Assembly (NCBI GenBank): GCA_938020445.1
Contig: CALIIC010000031.1
Location: forward strand, 1-64,000
Source: an uncultured Flavobacteriaceae bacterium
Lineage (GTDB): Bacteria > Bacteroidota > Bacteroidia > Flavobacteriales > Flavobacteriaceae
Length of the DNA: 64,000 bases
Direction: 5' to 3'
The notes under the pieces were generated by a model. It saw nothing but the letters and a program-made list of their open reading frames with translations, did no database searches and was not told the DNA's origin. How positions within the stretch are numbered: position 1 is the stretch's first letter; every line of letters starts with the position of its first letter. The position numbers were made by a program, and so were the translations under genes. Shown piece by piece: positions 16,815-24,684 of this stretch.

Positions 16815-18440
16815 ATGAAAAAAATCAGCTACTACATATGGCCCACGATTATCGCTGCCGCTTTGGGAATTGGAATTTTTGTGGGAGGCAAGTTGAATTT
16901 TAACGATTCTCCCGAAAAGCTATTCACTACAAATTCTAAAAAAGACAAACTTAATCGGCTTATTGATTACATCGATTATGAATATGTGGATGAAATTGAT
17001 ACCGATAGCATCGTAGATGTCACGGTCAATAATATCTTGGAAAAACTAGACCCACATTCGGTGTACATTCCTGAGCGTGAAATGGATAGGGTTGCCGAAA
17101 ATATGAAGGGAGATTTCGTGGGAATAGGTGTTAACTTCTACCCCTATAGAGATACCATTTCGGTGATTAGAACTATTGAAAAAGGCCCAAGCTATGTCGA
17201 AGGCATTTTACCCGGAGATCGTATTCTTATGGCCGACAATGACACCCTTTACGGAAAAAATTTAGGGAGCGAAGCAATCGTGAAACGATTGAAAGGGAAA
17301 AAGGGTAGTTCGGTAAAACTAAAGGTATATCGGAAAGCGGAAAACAAGTTTTTTACGGTAAACGTGAAACGCGATGTTGTACCACTCAAAAGTGTTTCGG
17401 CCTCATATATGCTTACCGAAGACATGGGTTATATTCAGGTAAACCGTTTTGCTGAATCTACTTTTAAGGAATTCAAGGCGGCACTTCGTAATTTGCAGCG
17501 ACAGGGTGCACAAAAACTGACCTTGGATCTTAGGGATAATCCTGGTGGCTATCTTGGTATTGCCGAACAAATGGCCGATGAATTCCTGAAAGATGGCAAA
17601 TTGATACTGTTCACTAAAAACAAAAAAGGAAAAATAGACAAAGTGTATGCCACCGACAAGGGCTCTTTTGAGAACAAACCTGTTTATGTGCTGATAAATG
17701 AGCGCTCCGCTTCTGCAAGTGAAATTATTGCAGGTGCCCTTCAAGACAACGATCTTGGCACTATTGTGGGAAGGCGTTCTTTTGGCAAGGGCCTCGTTCA
17801 AAGGGAAATGGAATTAGGCGATGGTTCTGCAGTTCGCCTGACCGTATCGCGCTATTATACCCCCACAGGACGTTCGATACAGAAATCGTATCAAAAAGGG
17901 AACAAAGATTACTATCAGAAGTTTACCGATCGGTACCATAATGGGGAGATGATTTCTGTAGATAGCATTAAAGTCGCGGATTCCCTAAAATTCACCACGC
18001 CGAAAGGCAAAGTGGTCTATGGCGGCGGCGGTATTATTCCAGATGCGTTTGTACCTATAGGAAACAATGAAGAGGAAGGTATTGATGCGCTCGACAGTTC
18101 TGGTTTCTTTTCCTATTTTGTCTTTGGCCACCTAGATGAGGACCGAACACGCTACAAAGACTACACGAAGGAATCTTTCGAAAAAGATTTTAGGGCAGAT
18201 GATATTTTATTTGAACAATTTATTGATTTTCTTATTGCTAGCAATTATCGAATGGACTATTATGCCCACGAAGAACGCATCAAACTATACCTGAAAGCCT
18301 CGATGGCAGAACAATTGTTCAATGCCGATCTGTATGCAAAAATTAAGAGCAAAGAAGATGCAATGCTGCAAAAAGTATTGGAGCTCGATAGGCCTGTCGT
18401 GTCACAAGACGAGGTCGAAGCCATTGAAAGTCAGAATTAA
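16815..18440 (+). CDS. S41 family C-terminal processing peptidase
   Basis: A 541-residue CtpA/Prc-type serine protease. It has an N-terminal membrane anchor (about residues 6-25), a PDZ domain (about 95-185) and an S41 catalytic domain. The Ser-Lys dyad is visible as the middle serine of SASASE, S300, and K325 in RSFGKGLVQ, the same 25-residue spacing as in E. coli Prc. It acts in the periplasm on protein C-termini. A C-terminal extension of about 130 residues follows the protease core, as is common in Bacteroidota homologues. Its stop overlaps that of the convergent small gene by four bases. Confidence 0.9.
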   Translation: MKKISYYIWPTIIAAALGIGIFVGGKLNFNDSPEKLFTTNSKKDKLNRLIDYIDYEYVDEIDTDSIVDVTVNNILEKLDPHSVYIPEREMDRVAENMKGDFVGIGVNFYPYRDTISVIRTIEKGPSYVEGILPGDRILMADNDTLYGKNLGSEAIVKRLKGKKGSSVKLKVYRKAENKFFTVNVKRDVVPLKSVSASYMLTEDMGYIQVNRFAESTFKEFKAALRNLQRQGAQKLTLDLRDNPGGYLGIAEQMADEFLKDGKLILFTKNKKGKIDKVYATDKGSFENKPVYVLINERSASASEIIAGALQDNDLGTIVGRRSFGKGLVQREMELGDGSAVRLTVSRYYTPTGRSIQKSYQKGNKDYYQKFTDRYHNGEMISVDSIKVADSLKFTTPKGKVVYGGGGIIPDAFVPIGNNEEEGIDALDSSGFFSYFVFGHLDEDRTRYKDYTKESFEKDFRADDILFEQFIDFLIASNYRMDYYAHEERIKLYLKASMAEQLFNADLYAKIKSKEDAMLQKVLELDRPVVSQDEVEAIESQN

Positions 18441-18640
18441 TTCTCGTTTACTTTTTTCTGTATCTTCTTGGAAGTCATATATATCAATAGCAGCACAATT
18501 GCACATAAAGAGGCCACAATGCCTATCAAAGCAATAATACTATTCCCTTCCAAAAGATTTTGAAAATCCAGTAAAGTAACGTTATAGGCGATCAGCGCAA
18601 TCGCAATCAAAATTAATACAATGGTCAGCGTTTTACTCAT
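18437..18640 (-). CDS. Small two-helix membrane protein
   Basis: A 67-residue protein with two hydrophobic segments (about residues 5-24 and 36-58) and a basic end (SKKIQKKVNEN). No family is recognised. It ends convergently inside the last codons of the protease gene and lies 21 bases downstream of marC on the same strand, so cotranscription with marC is likely. Confidence 0.6.
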   Translation of the reverse strand: MSKTLTIVLILIAIALIAYNVTLLDFQNLLEGNSIIALIGIVASLCAIVLLLIYMTSKKIQKKVNEN

Positions 18641-18661
18641 TTTAAAATATCTTTAACCGCA

Positions 18662-19249
18662 CTATGACTGTACAAAAAGTCCGTTTATGTTGGTAGCAAA
18701 CAACTTTACCGCTATGGCCAACAGAATCACTCCGAAAACCTTTCGGATTACACTAACCCCGTTCTTCCCCAAAAACTTTTCGATGCGTACCGAAGACTTT
18801 AATACAAGGTACACAAAAATTATGTTCACTATAATGGCAACTATGATATTCTCTACATAGTATTCCGCCCTTAATGAAAGTAATGAGGTAAGTGTTCCCG
18901 CCCCTGCTATCATAGGGAATGCTATGGGAACTATAGACGCGCTTTCGGGTTCGTCATCTCTATAGAGTGTAATCCCTAAAATCATTTCAATCGCCAAAAA
19001 GAAAATTACAAATGCCCCTGCAACGGCGAACGAATTGACATCGATTCCGATCAAGTTCAAAATCTCCTCTCCCAAAAACAAAAATGCCACCATCAAACAA
19101 GCCGAAACTATAGACGCCTTTTCAGATTGAATGTGCCCTGTTTTGCTTCGAAGGCCAATAACGATAGGAATACTTCCCAAGATATCGATCACGGCAAAAA
19201 GCACCATGGTAGCGGTCGCAATTTCTCGAAAATTAAAATGAAAAGTCAT
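18662..19249 (-). CDS. MarC family integral membrane protein
   Basis: A 195-residue protein with six hydrophobic helices of the MarC/UPF0056 family. The start (FREIATATMVLFAVIDILGSIPI) and the PIAFPMIAGAGTLTSLL loop are family signatures. MarC proteins were once linked to multiple antibiotic resistance, but that role was not confirmed, and their transport substrate is unknown. It is divergent from the DUF3109 gene. Confidence 0.85.
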   Translation of the reverse strand: MTFHFNFREIATATMVLFAVIDILGSIPIVIGLRSKTGHIQSEKASIVSACLMVAFLFLGEEILNLIGIDVNSFAVAGAFVIFFLAIEMILGITLYRDDEPESASIVPIAFPMIAGAGTLTSLLSLRAEYYVENIIVAIIVNIIFVYLVLKSSVRIEKFLGKNGVSVIRKVFGVILLAIAVKLFATNINGLFVQS

Positions 19250-19320
19250 CTGCCTTTAATTTTTGACAAAACTACGTTTTCCACGGTAGTTTTATTTCTT
19301 TTCTCTAAAATAATTCTGTT

Positions 19321-19347
19321 TTGAAAAGCGCCAAAAGGGTATCTTTA
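19321..19347 (+). promoter_or_regulatory. Promoter of the DUF3109 gene
   Basis: TTG at 19321-19323 and TATCTTTA at 19340-19347, with 16 bases between, resemble the flavobacterial -33/-7 pair. It lies 18 bases before ATG 19366 and argues against a TTG start at 19321. Confidence 0.5.
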
Positions 19348-19365
19348 CCCATTGAAACCACCTGT

Positions 19366-19938
19366 ATGTTCCAACTCGGAAAAACCATTGTGTCGGAAGA
19401 AATCATCGAGCATGATTTTGTGTGTAACCTTACTGCATGCAAAGGTGCTTGCTGTATCGACGGGAATGCGGGAGCTCCTTTAGAAGATAAAGAAACCGAA
19501 ATCCTTGTCGACATCTACGCAAAAGTAAAACCCTTTCTGAGGGCAGAAGGTATTGCCGCAATCGAGTCGCAAGGTGCCTTTGTAAAAGGGGAAGATGGCG
19601 AATGGGAAACACCCTTGGTCAATGAAAGCGAATGTGCCTACGTTGTATTTTCGGAAAACGGCACCGCAAAATGTGGTTTGGAAGAAGCCTATAATGCGGG
19701 GATTACCTCATGGAAAAAACCGGTTTCCTGCCATTTGTACCCGATTCGGGTACGGGAATATACCGAACTCACCGCAGTGAACTACCATAAATGGGAAATT
19801 TGCGACCCCGCTTGTAGTTTGGGGGCCGAACTGAAGGTTCCTATTTATAAATTCGTAAAGGAAGCGCTTGTTCGAAAATTTGGAACAGCATGGTACGAAG
19901 AACTGGAAAAAGTCGCAGAAGAGCACCTTAGACCGTAG
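19366..19938 (+). CDS. DUF3109 (YkgJ-like cysteine-rich) protein
   Basis: A 190-residue protein of the DUF3109 family. The N-terminal CNLTACKGACC cluster, the later CAYVV and CGLEEAY cysteines, the PVSCHLYPIR block, and the CDPAC pair suggest an iron-sulfur or zinc site, as proposed for YkgJ-type proteins. The biochemical function is unknown. The start is at ATG 19366 because conserved homology begins at MFQLGKTIVSEE and a promoter lies just before it. It overlaps the end of the convergent kinase gene by 11 bases. Confidence 0.8.
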   Translation: MFQLGKTIVSEEIIEHDFVCNLTACKGACCIDGNAGAPLEDKETEILVDIYAKVKPFLRAEGIAAIESQGAFVKGEDGEWETPLVNESECAYVVFSENGTAKCGLEEAYNAGITSWKKPVSCHLYPIRVREYTELTAVNYHKWEICDPACSLGAELKVPIYKFVKEALVRKFGTAWYEELEKVAEEHLRP

Positions 19939-21886
19939 GAATACGCAGCACTACTTTGGTCCCGGAAGGCACCCCCTCTTCATCGTGAAGGTCAACGATA
20001 TCTACTTCGAAGGAATTTTGATAGTCTTTTGAGAAATTGGCCAATCGCTCCTTTGTAATATCAATTCCCACAGATTTACGTTTGAGCACTTTCCCATCTT
20101 TAATTTTTTGCGCAGCTACCCTGCCTACACCATTGTCGGTAATACTAATGTAGATGTAATGTTCATCATCACGGCTTACACGCAAGTCGATATTTTTGAT
20201 GCCTTCCTTAGAGGAAAGTCCGTGCCACAAAGCATTTTCCAAAAAAGGCTGTAAAATCAAGGAGGGTATCTTTACTTGATGTACATCAATACCCGGGTCA
20301 ATGCTTATTTTGAAGTTAATTTCATTGGAGAAGCGAATATCTTCAATGTTCATATACAATTCTACCGTTTCGAGCTCTTCGGCCAGAGGTATTTCTTTTA
20401 GCGAGGAGGCTTCCAAAATTTTCCGTACCAATTTGGAAAATTTGTTCAGGTAATGAACGGCATTTTTCTGCTCGTTATTAATAATGTAAAGTTTAATTGA
20501 ATTTAGAGAGTTGAACAGAAAATGTGGATTCATTTGACTGCGAAGCATACTCTGTTCCAGTGTTAGTACCTTTTTTTCATTTTTAAGCTGGTATTGTCGA
20601 TAAAGAATATAGAAAATACCTGCCAATAGGGCCAAGGCTATACCACTAATAAGAATCAACGTTTCGTTCTTTCTAAGTTTCAACTTCACATTCTCGTTCT
20701 CCATCGCCAACACTGCAATCTCGTTGGTTTTTTTCTCGGTGTCGTAGCGAATGATAATGTCGTTCACATAGCGAAGGTTGCGTTCATTTGAAACCTCTCG
20801 CTCAAAATGTTGCTCTTTTTTATAATACTCCAAAGCAGTTTCAAAATCTTTCTGTTTGATGGCCAAATCAGATAAAAATCCGTACGCTTCGGACTGGGAA
20901 GCAATCAACTCGAACTTCTCGGCCAACGCCAACCCTTTAAGTAGGTACTGCTTCGATTCCCTAAACCGATTTAAATGAATCAACGTCCAACCAAGGTTAA
21001 TATACACCGAGCTAAGAACCGACATATCACCGATCGCCTCTGCCTTTGTTGCCGCCACTTCCAGCATTTCCAAAGCCTCTTCGGTCTTATCTTGATGAAC
21101 AAATACGTGGGCAATACTATAATTACAAATAACCCTCCCTTTATCAGAATCAATTAGCTCGTTGTATCGCAAAGAGGTTTCAAAACTCTCCAAGGCCTCG
21201 GTCAATTTTCCCTGCGCCTCATAACACTCCCCTACGTTTTGATGATTAATGGCCAACCCAAGATTGTTCCCCAACTCCTCATCCAGTCTTATTGATTCGG
21301 TAAACTGTTCAATAGCTTTGGTGTATTGTTGTAGGGTCTGGTAAATGTTCCCTATGGCATTTAGAGAAACATTGATACTTCTCTTTAGCCCTATGGAAGG
21401 ATTTTCTACACTTTCTGCCAACTCCAAAGCCTTTTGATTATAATCCAGTGCGGCCGTAATATTGTCTGTCTTTCGATGAATGACGCTGATCATATTAAGG
21501 CTATACACCTCAAACTCTATGTTCTTTGCCTCTTGTGCCACCTCATAGGCATCGTGGTGCAAGGTCAAACTCTTAGAAAATTCTGAAATATTCCGGTATT
21601 TCCTACCCAATTGGTTTAGTACATACGCCTGCCCATCCAAATACTTTTTATCAAGGGCTTTCTTGGAGAAAAAACGCATCAAAACGGTGTCGTTTCGAAA
21701 AGGTCGTAAAACCGCATCAAGATCCCTGTAGGTAGTAGGGGCCGCCTTGATCAAACTATCCGTCTTTTTTTCGAATGTCTCCGGAATTTCTTGGCTCCAA
21801 GCACTTTCACAAAAGTATAAAAGTGCTAAAACGGGCAGTACGCCCGTTCGAATCTTAAAGTAGATATTTTTAAAGAGCCCAAGCAT
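19928..21886 (-). CDS. TPR sensor histidine kinase, LytS-like
   Basis: A 652-residue membrane kinase. It has a signal or anchor at the N-terminus (about residues 13-30), about six TPR repeats (roughly 80-380), one membrane helix at about 410-430 and a His_kinase/HATPase module with H455 in SQMNPHFLFNSLNS. This is the common flavobacterial design in which extracytoplasmic TPRs sense or bind a ligand. It is the second gene after the LytTR regulator, eight bases away, so the two surely act together. The target genes are unknown. Confidence 0.88.
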   Translation of the reverse strand: MLGLFKNIYFKIRTGVLPVLALLYFCESAWSQEIPETFEKKTDSLIKAAPTTYRDLDAVLRPFRNDTVLMRFFSKKALDKKYLDGQAYVLNQLGRKYRNISEFSKSLTLHHDAYEVAQEAKNIEFEVYSLNMISVIHRKTDNITAALDYNQKALELAESVENPSIGLKRSINVSLNAIGNIYQTLQQYTKAIEQFTESIRLDEELGNNLGLAINHQNVGECYEAQGKLTEALESFETSLRYNELIDSDKGRVICNYSIAHVFVHQDKTEEALEMLEVAATKAEAIGDMSVLSSVYINLGWTLIHLNRFRESKQYLLKGLALAEKFELIASQSEAYGFLSDLAIKQKDFETALEYYKKEQHFEREVSNERNLRYVNDIIIRYDTEKKTNEIAVLAMENENVKLKLRKNETLILISGIALALLAGIFYILYRQYQLKNEKKVLTLEQSMLRSQMNPHFLFNSLNSIKLYIINNEQKNAVHYLNKFSKLVRKILEASSLKEIPLAEELETVELYMNIEDIRFSNEINFKISIDPGIDVHQVKIPSLILQPFLENALWHGLSSKEGIKNIDLRVSRDDEHYIYISITDNGVGRVAAQKIKDGKVLKRKSVGIDITKERLANFSKDYQNSFEVDIVDLHDEEGVPSGTKVVLRIPTV

Positions 21887-21894
21887 AAAAGGTT

Positions 21895-22629
21895 CTAGAG
21901 CATGTCTAGAAAATCAGATTTTTTCTGCCTAGATACCGGGATCTTGTGGTTCGACTTTAGGACAACATAGCCATCTGTCTTCAAGAATTCTTTAATCTTG
22001 GAAAGGTTGATAATGTAGGAGTTGTGAATTCTGAAAAAAGATTCTTCGGGTAACAGCTCATTCACTTCTTTCAATTTCTTCGTTAAAACAATTTTTTGCC
22101 CATCAGATAAATAAACGGTGCTGTAATTCCCATCAGATTCGGCATACAATATCTCGTCACTTTCCAAAAAAAGTAATTTCCCATCGGTATTGATCGTAAT
22201 CTTCTTGTGAAGCGCGTTGGCATTGAAATTCAAGAGGATTTTTTCCAGTCGTTCAACAGAGAAATTCTTTGAATTGTGTTTTTTGATTTTAACAATGGTA
22301 TCTTTTAAATCATCGGTATCGATCGGTTTTAGCAGGTAATCGATGGCTTCGTTCTTCAATGCCTTGATCGCATACTGGTTATAAGCCGTGGTAATGACTA
22401 CCGGAAAGTTCTTATTGGTAAGTTTTTGAATGAACTGAAACCCATCCATTGTAGGCATTTCGATATCCAAAAAAAGGCAATCCGGGGTGTTTTTTTCAAG
22501 ATATCCCAATGCTTCCTTTGGATCTGTAAACGAAGCTCCGATATTAATTTCATCACTGAAATTGGTAAGCTCCCAAGAAAGGCTCTGTATCGCTTTTAAC
22601 TCGTCATCTACTAGTACCGCTTCTATCAT
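21895..22629 (-). CDS. LytTR-family response regulator
   Basis: A 244-residue regulator with a receiver domain (phosphoacceptor D55 in FLDIEMPT, DD at 8-9, and K104 region in LLKPI) and a C-terminal LytTR DNA-binding domain (about 145-240, with SFFRIHNSYIINL). It is the first gene of the two-component operon and is preceded by a full flavobacterial promoter. The usual output is activation of a small set of genes, often nearby, but no clear direct-repeat target was found here. Confidence 0.9.
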   Translation of the reverse strand: MIEAVLVDDELKAIQSLSWELTNFSDEINIGASFTDPKEALGYLEKNTPDCLFLDIEMPTMDGFQFIQKLTNKNFPVVITTAYNQYAIKALKNEAIDYLLKPIDTDDLKDTIVKIKKHNSKNFSVERLEKILLNFNANALHKKITINTDGKLLFLESDEILYAESDGNYSTVYLSDGQKIVLTKKLKEVNELLPEESFFRIHNSYIINLSKIKEFLKTDGYVVLKSNHKIPVSRQKKSDFLDML

Positions 22630-22660
22630 TTTGATATCGAATCTTTAATCTTAAGTTAAT

Positions 22661-22690
22661 CAAAAATAGCATTAAGTCTCATTTTTTCAA
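22661..22690 (-). promoter_or_regulatory. Promoter of the LytTR two-component operon
   Basis: On the minus strand, TTG (22690-22688), 19 bases, then TATTTTTG (22668-22661): a full match to TTG-N19-TAnnTTTG. It ends 31 bases before ATG 22629. Confidence 0.65.
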
Positions 22691-22967
22691 GAAAAGATGT
22701 ATCAATGGGAGCATATGCCGTATGATTGGTCGAAAAACGAACAGAAACAGATTTACGATACCCAATCACACAAAAAGAAAGAAAATACTTACTCAAAAAG
22801 CGGCTTCTCCAGTTCCTGTTTTTCTGTCTTGCCATTTACACATAAAATTAGACCATTCATACATTCCCAATTTTCACACCTGTATGATTCCTATACTTTT
22901 AACTCCGACGAAATTAAACATTTCAGATCCCCTACAATAATGGACAAAAACTTAAAGGGAACTTACA
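22691..22967. other. AT-rich intergenic stretch without convincing gene
   Basis: Short frames exist, but their composition (low hydrophobic periodicity, many serine, lysine and histidine residues) is not coding-like. Nothing else was recognised before the small frame at 22968. Confidence 0.4.
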
Positions 22968-23117
22968 ATGAAAAAATGTGTGATCATGTTTGTAATTTTT
23001 GTTTTTATGCTTTTGATCGCAACCGTGGTCAACAGATATGATACAAATCAAAGCACGACAAATCTTGCAATTGCAGAAAATAGTGAAAGTACTGCAATAG
23101 AGATGAAACTTAAATAA
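22968..23117 (+). CDS. 49-residue single-helix membrane peptide
   Basis: A short frame from ATG 22968 to TAA 23117. The N-terminal MKKCVIMFVIFVFMLLIATV is a strong membrane helix after two lysines, followed by a polar tail (NRYDTNQSTTN, then an acidic stretch) ending in lysines. A purine-rich AAGGGA lies about seven bases before the start, good for translation. It may be a small anchored peptide or an uncleaved signal peptide protein. No family is recognised. It lies divergently from the LytTR operon. Confidence 0.45.
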   Translation: MKKCVIMFVIFVFMLLIATVVNRYDTNQSTTNLAIAENSESTAIEMKLK

Positions 23118-23919
23118 TTCGACAAAAATGCTCCACAACTTTTAACAGTTATGGAATAAAATTTTCGCATCGCTATTAATTTGCGAAAATTAACAATGTA
23201 TTAACATAAAGTTTTGATTTATAAGGGGTTTTGAACGGAAAATATGTATTTTTACCTTCTGTTTCCCCCGTTAGCATCACTACAAAGTAATGATGGTTTT
23301 ACCCTCATGCTTTTTAGACATGCAGATTAATAAAAGTATACGGTTTTTGGGTTTTTAAATAACCCTGAACATATTTATGAAACTGCCAACCAATAGGTAC
23401 GGCTCTACGGTCATGTTTTAAATAAGAACGTGAATTGTCGAAAGACAACCATCTGATGAGTTTGCACCACAAGACACCAGATCAATTCGTTGGTTTGGTG
23501 ATTTGCTAGATGATAGGTTTCGGGGGAACTACCTTAGTCAGCATCATGTGATGTAACATCGATTTCGATACATCGGGAGGGTCGTACAGGTTTGGTGGTA
23601 TCATAATACGATTTATTTCCTTTTCAACACTTTCCATTTTTCCAAACGTATTTTCAGGTAGCTTTTTGCATAGGCACAAAGCAAATGACAATGAAACCCA
23701 TTGCCCAACACCTGCGTTAAAACATTTGCCCCACTCAAAACAAGCATACAACCCTACATTATTAGAAAGAAATTAAATAAAAGGATTACAAGCCTACAGG
23801 GTATTTTTGCTGCAGTTTATATAAAAAAAATGACCAAAAATACATGATTGCCCTCCGCATATACATTTTACTCTTTCAATTGTCGGCCAACGAATACTTT
23901 TACCACGTTTTATAAAATT
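23118..23919. other. 800-base gap with possible non-coding transcript
   Basis: No convincing protein gene. At 23231-23254 a TTG and TATTTTTA separated by 13 bases resemble a promoter facing right. Downstream are small stems, including TTGTC-GAAA-GACAA at about 23435-23448 with a GNRA loop, and GGGTTTTTAAATAACCC at about 23349. These could belong to a structured RNA, but no known family was recognised. Confidence 0.3.
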
Positions 23920-23950
23920 CATGTTTACCTTTTAAAAATGATGGAACCAA
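23920..23950 (+). promoter_or_regulatory. ECF-type promoter motif, copy C
   Basis: CATGTTTACCTTTT, then AAAAA and GGAACCAA. Counting from ACC, the GG-AAC half begins at the same distance as in the copies at 28853 and 29381. It lies about 20 bases before ATG 23971. Confidence 0.45.
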
Positions 23951-23970
23951 CAACTATAAACCAAAACAGT

Positions 23971-24627
23971 ATGAAAAATATGAATTACTTATTACTTATG
24001 GGAGCCATGTTGTTAGGAATCTCATGTTCCGACCGTCCCACCACAGAAAACGAATTGAAAGCTGTTTCCTATAGCGCCAACGAAAATGAAGGGAACGCCT
24101 TTATGGAGTTGTATTTGCACCAACATTCGCTGGAAACGACCTTGACCGAACTAAATTGTCAAAAAGAATTCCTCATCTCCGAAATCGAAGCTGGTAACGA
24201 AGAACTGTTACCAGAGCTCGAACAAGTACAAATGGGCATTGAACAGCACAGTTACTTTTATGAAGTGAACCAAGAACTTCTTTTAGGAATTAGATGTCCG
24301 ACCAAAAAATGTCCACGACCAAAGCCAAACCCCTGTGGAGACCTTAAAGGTTGTGCCCTAAGCTGCCCGATCAGAATGCCGGAAGATCGATTGATTCTTT
24401 GGGTGCCAGGAGGGCAGGAAGGAGCTATTGACATTACCCTCGTAACCTTTGAAGGAGAACCCTGTGGTGAAGTAGTAGATATGTATGAAGTTGAAGGGGG
24501 TGAGAATTTGGTTGGTATTGTGTTAGAGAGCAATGGATGCAACGACGGTTTCATTGAGGTTCGAAAAGAATATGAATATGCCGAAGGAGGTTCTATATTG
24601 TATCGCGTGCCGATTTCCAATGACTAG
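23971..24627 (+). CDS. Hypothetical lipoprotein upstream of the CHAT gene
   Basis: A 218-residue lipoprotein with lipobox LGISC, lipid-bearing C19. The mature part is acidic, with a predicted helical stretch (LETTLTELNCQKEFLISEIE) and then a cysteine-rich middle (RCPTKKCPRPKPNPCG, GCALSCP), followed by beta-rich sequence. No family is recognised. The frame extends upstream, but ATG 23971 begins the signal peptide and follows the shared promoter motif. The CHAT gene follows after a 57-base gap that contains a terminator hairpin. Confidence 0.65.
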   Translation: MKNMNYLLLMGAMLLGISCSDRPTTENELKAVSYSANENEGNAFMELYLHQHSLETTLTELNCQKEFLISEIEAGNEELLPELEQVQMGIEQHSYFYEVNQELLLGIRCPTKKCPRPKPNPCGDLKGCALSCPIRMPEDRLILWVPGGQEGAIDITLVTFEGEPCGEVVDMYEVEGGENLVGIVLESNGCNDGFIEVRKEYEYAEGGSILYRVPISND

Positions 24628-24655
24628 AACCTATAACACTAAAAAGATGAATTAT

Positions 24656-24682
24656 AAGCCCCGGGGATTTTTCGGGGCTTTT
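24656..24682 (+). terminator. Terminator or attenuator directly before the CHAT start
   Basis: AAGCCCCG (24656-24663) pairs with CGGGGCTT (24673-24680), followed by TT and, three bases later, the ATG of the CHAT gene at 24685. The stem is GC-rich and perfect. Confidence 0.7.
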
Positions 24683-24684
24683 AA

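Noticed and set aside
22697-23041. A 114-codon plus-strand frame
   Set aside because: It has a high content of serine, histidine and cysteine without hydrophobic periodicity, and it overlaps the better 49-codon frame at 22968.
23506-23751. An 81-codon minus-strand frame with TACGTTTG before an inner ATG
   Set aside because: The composition (many cysteine, methionine and proline residues, no clear fold) is not convincing, and no family is recognised. It could be a short gene from the inner ATG, but the evidence is too weak.
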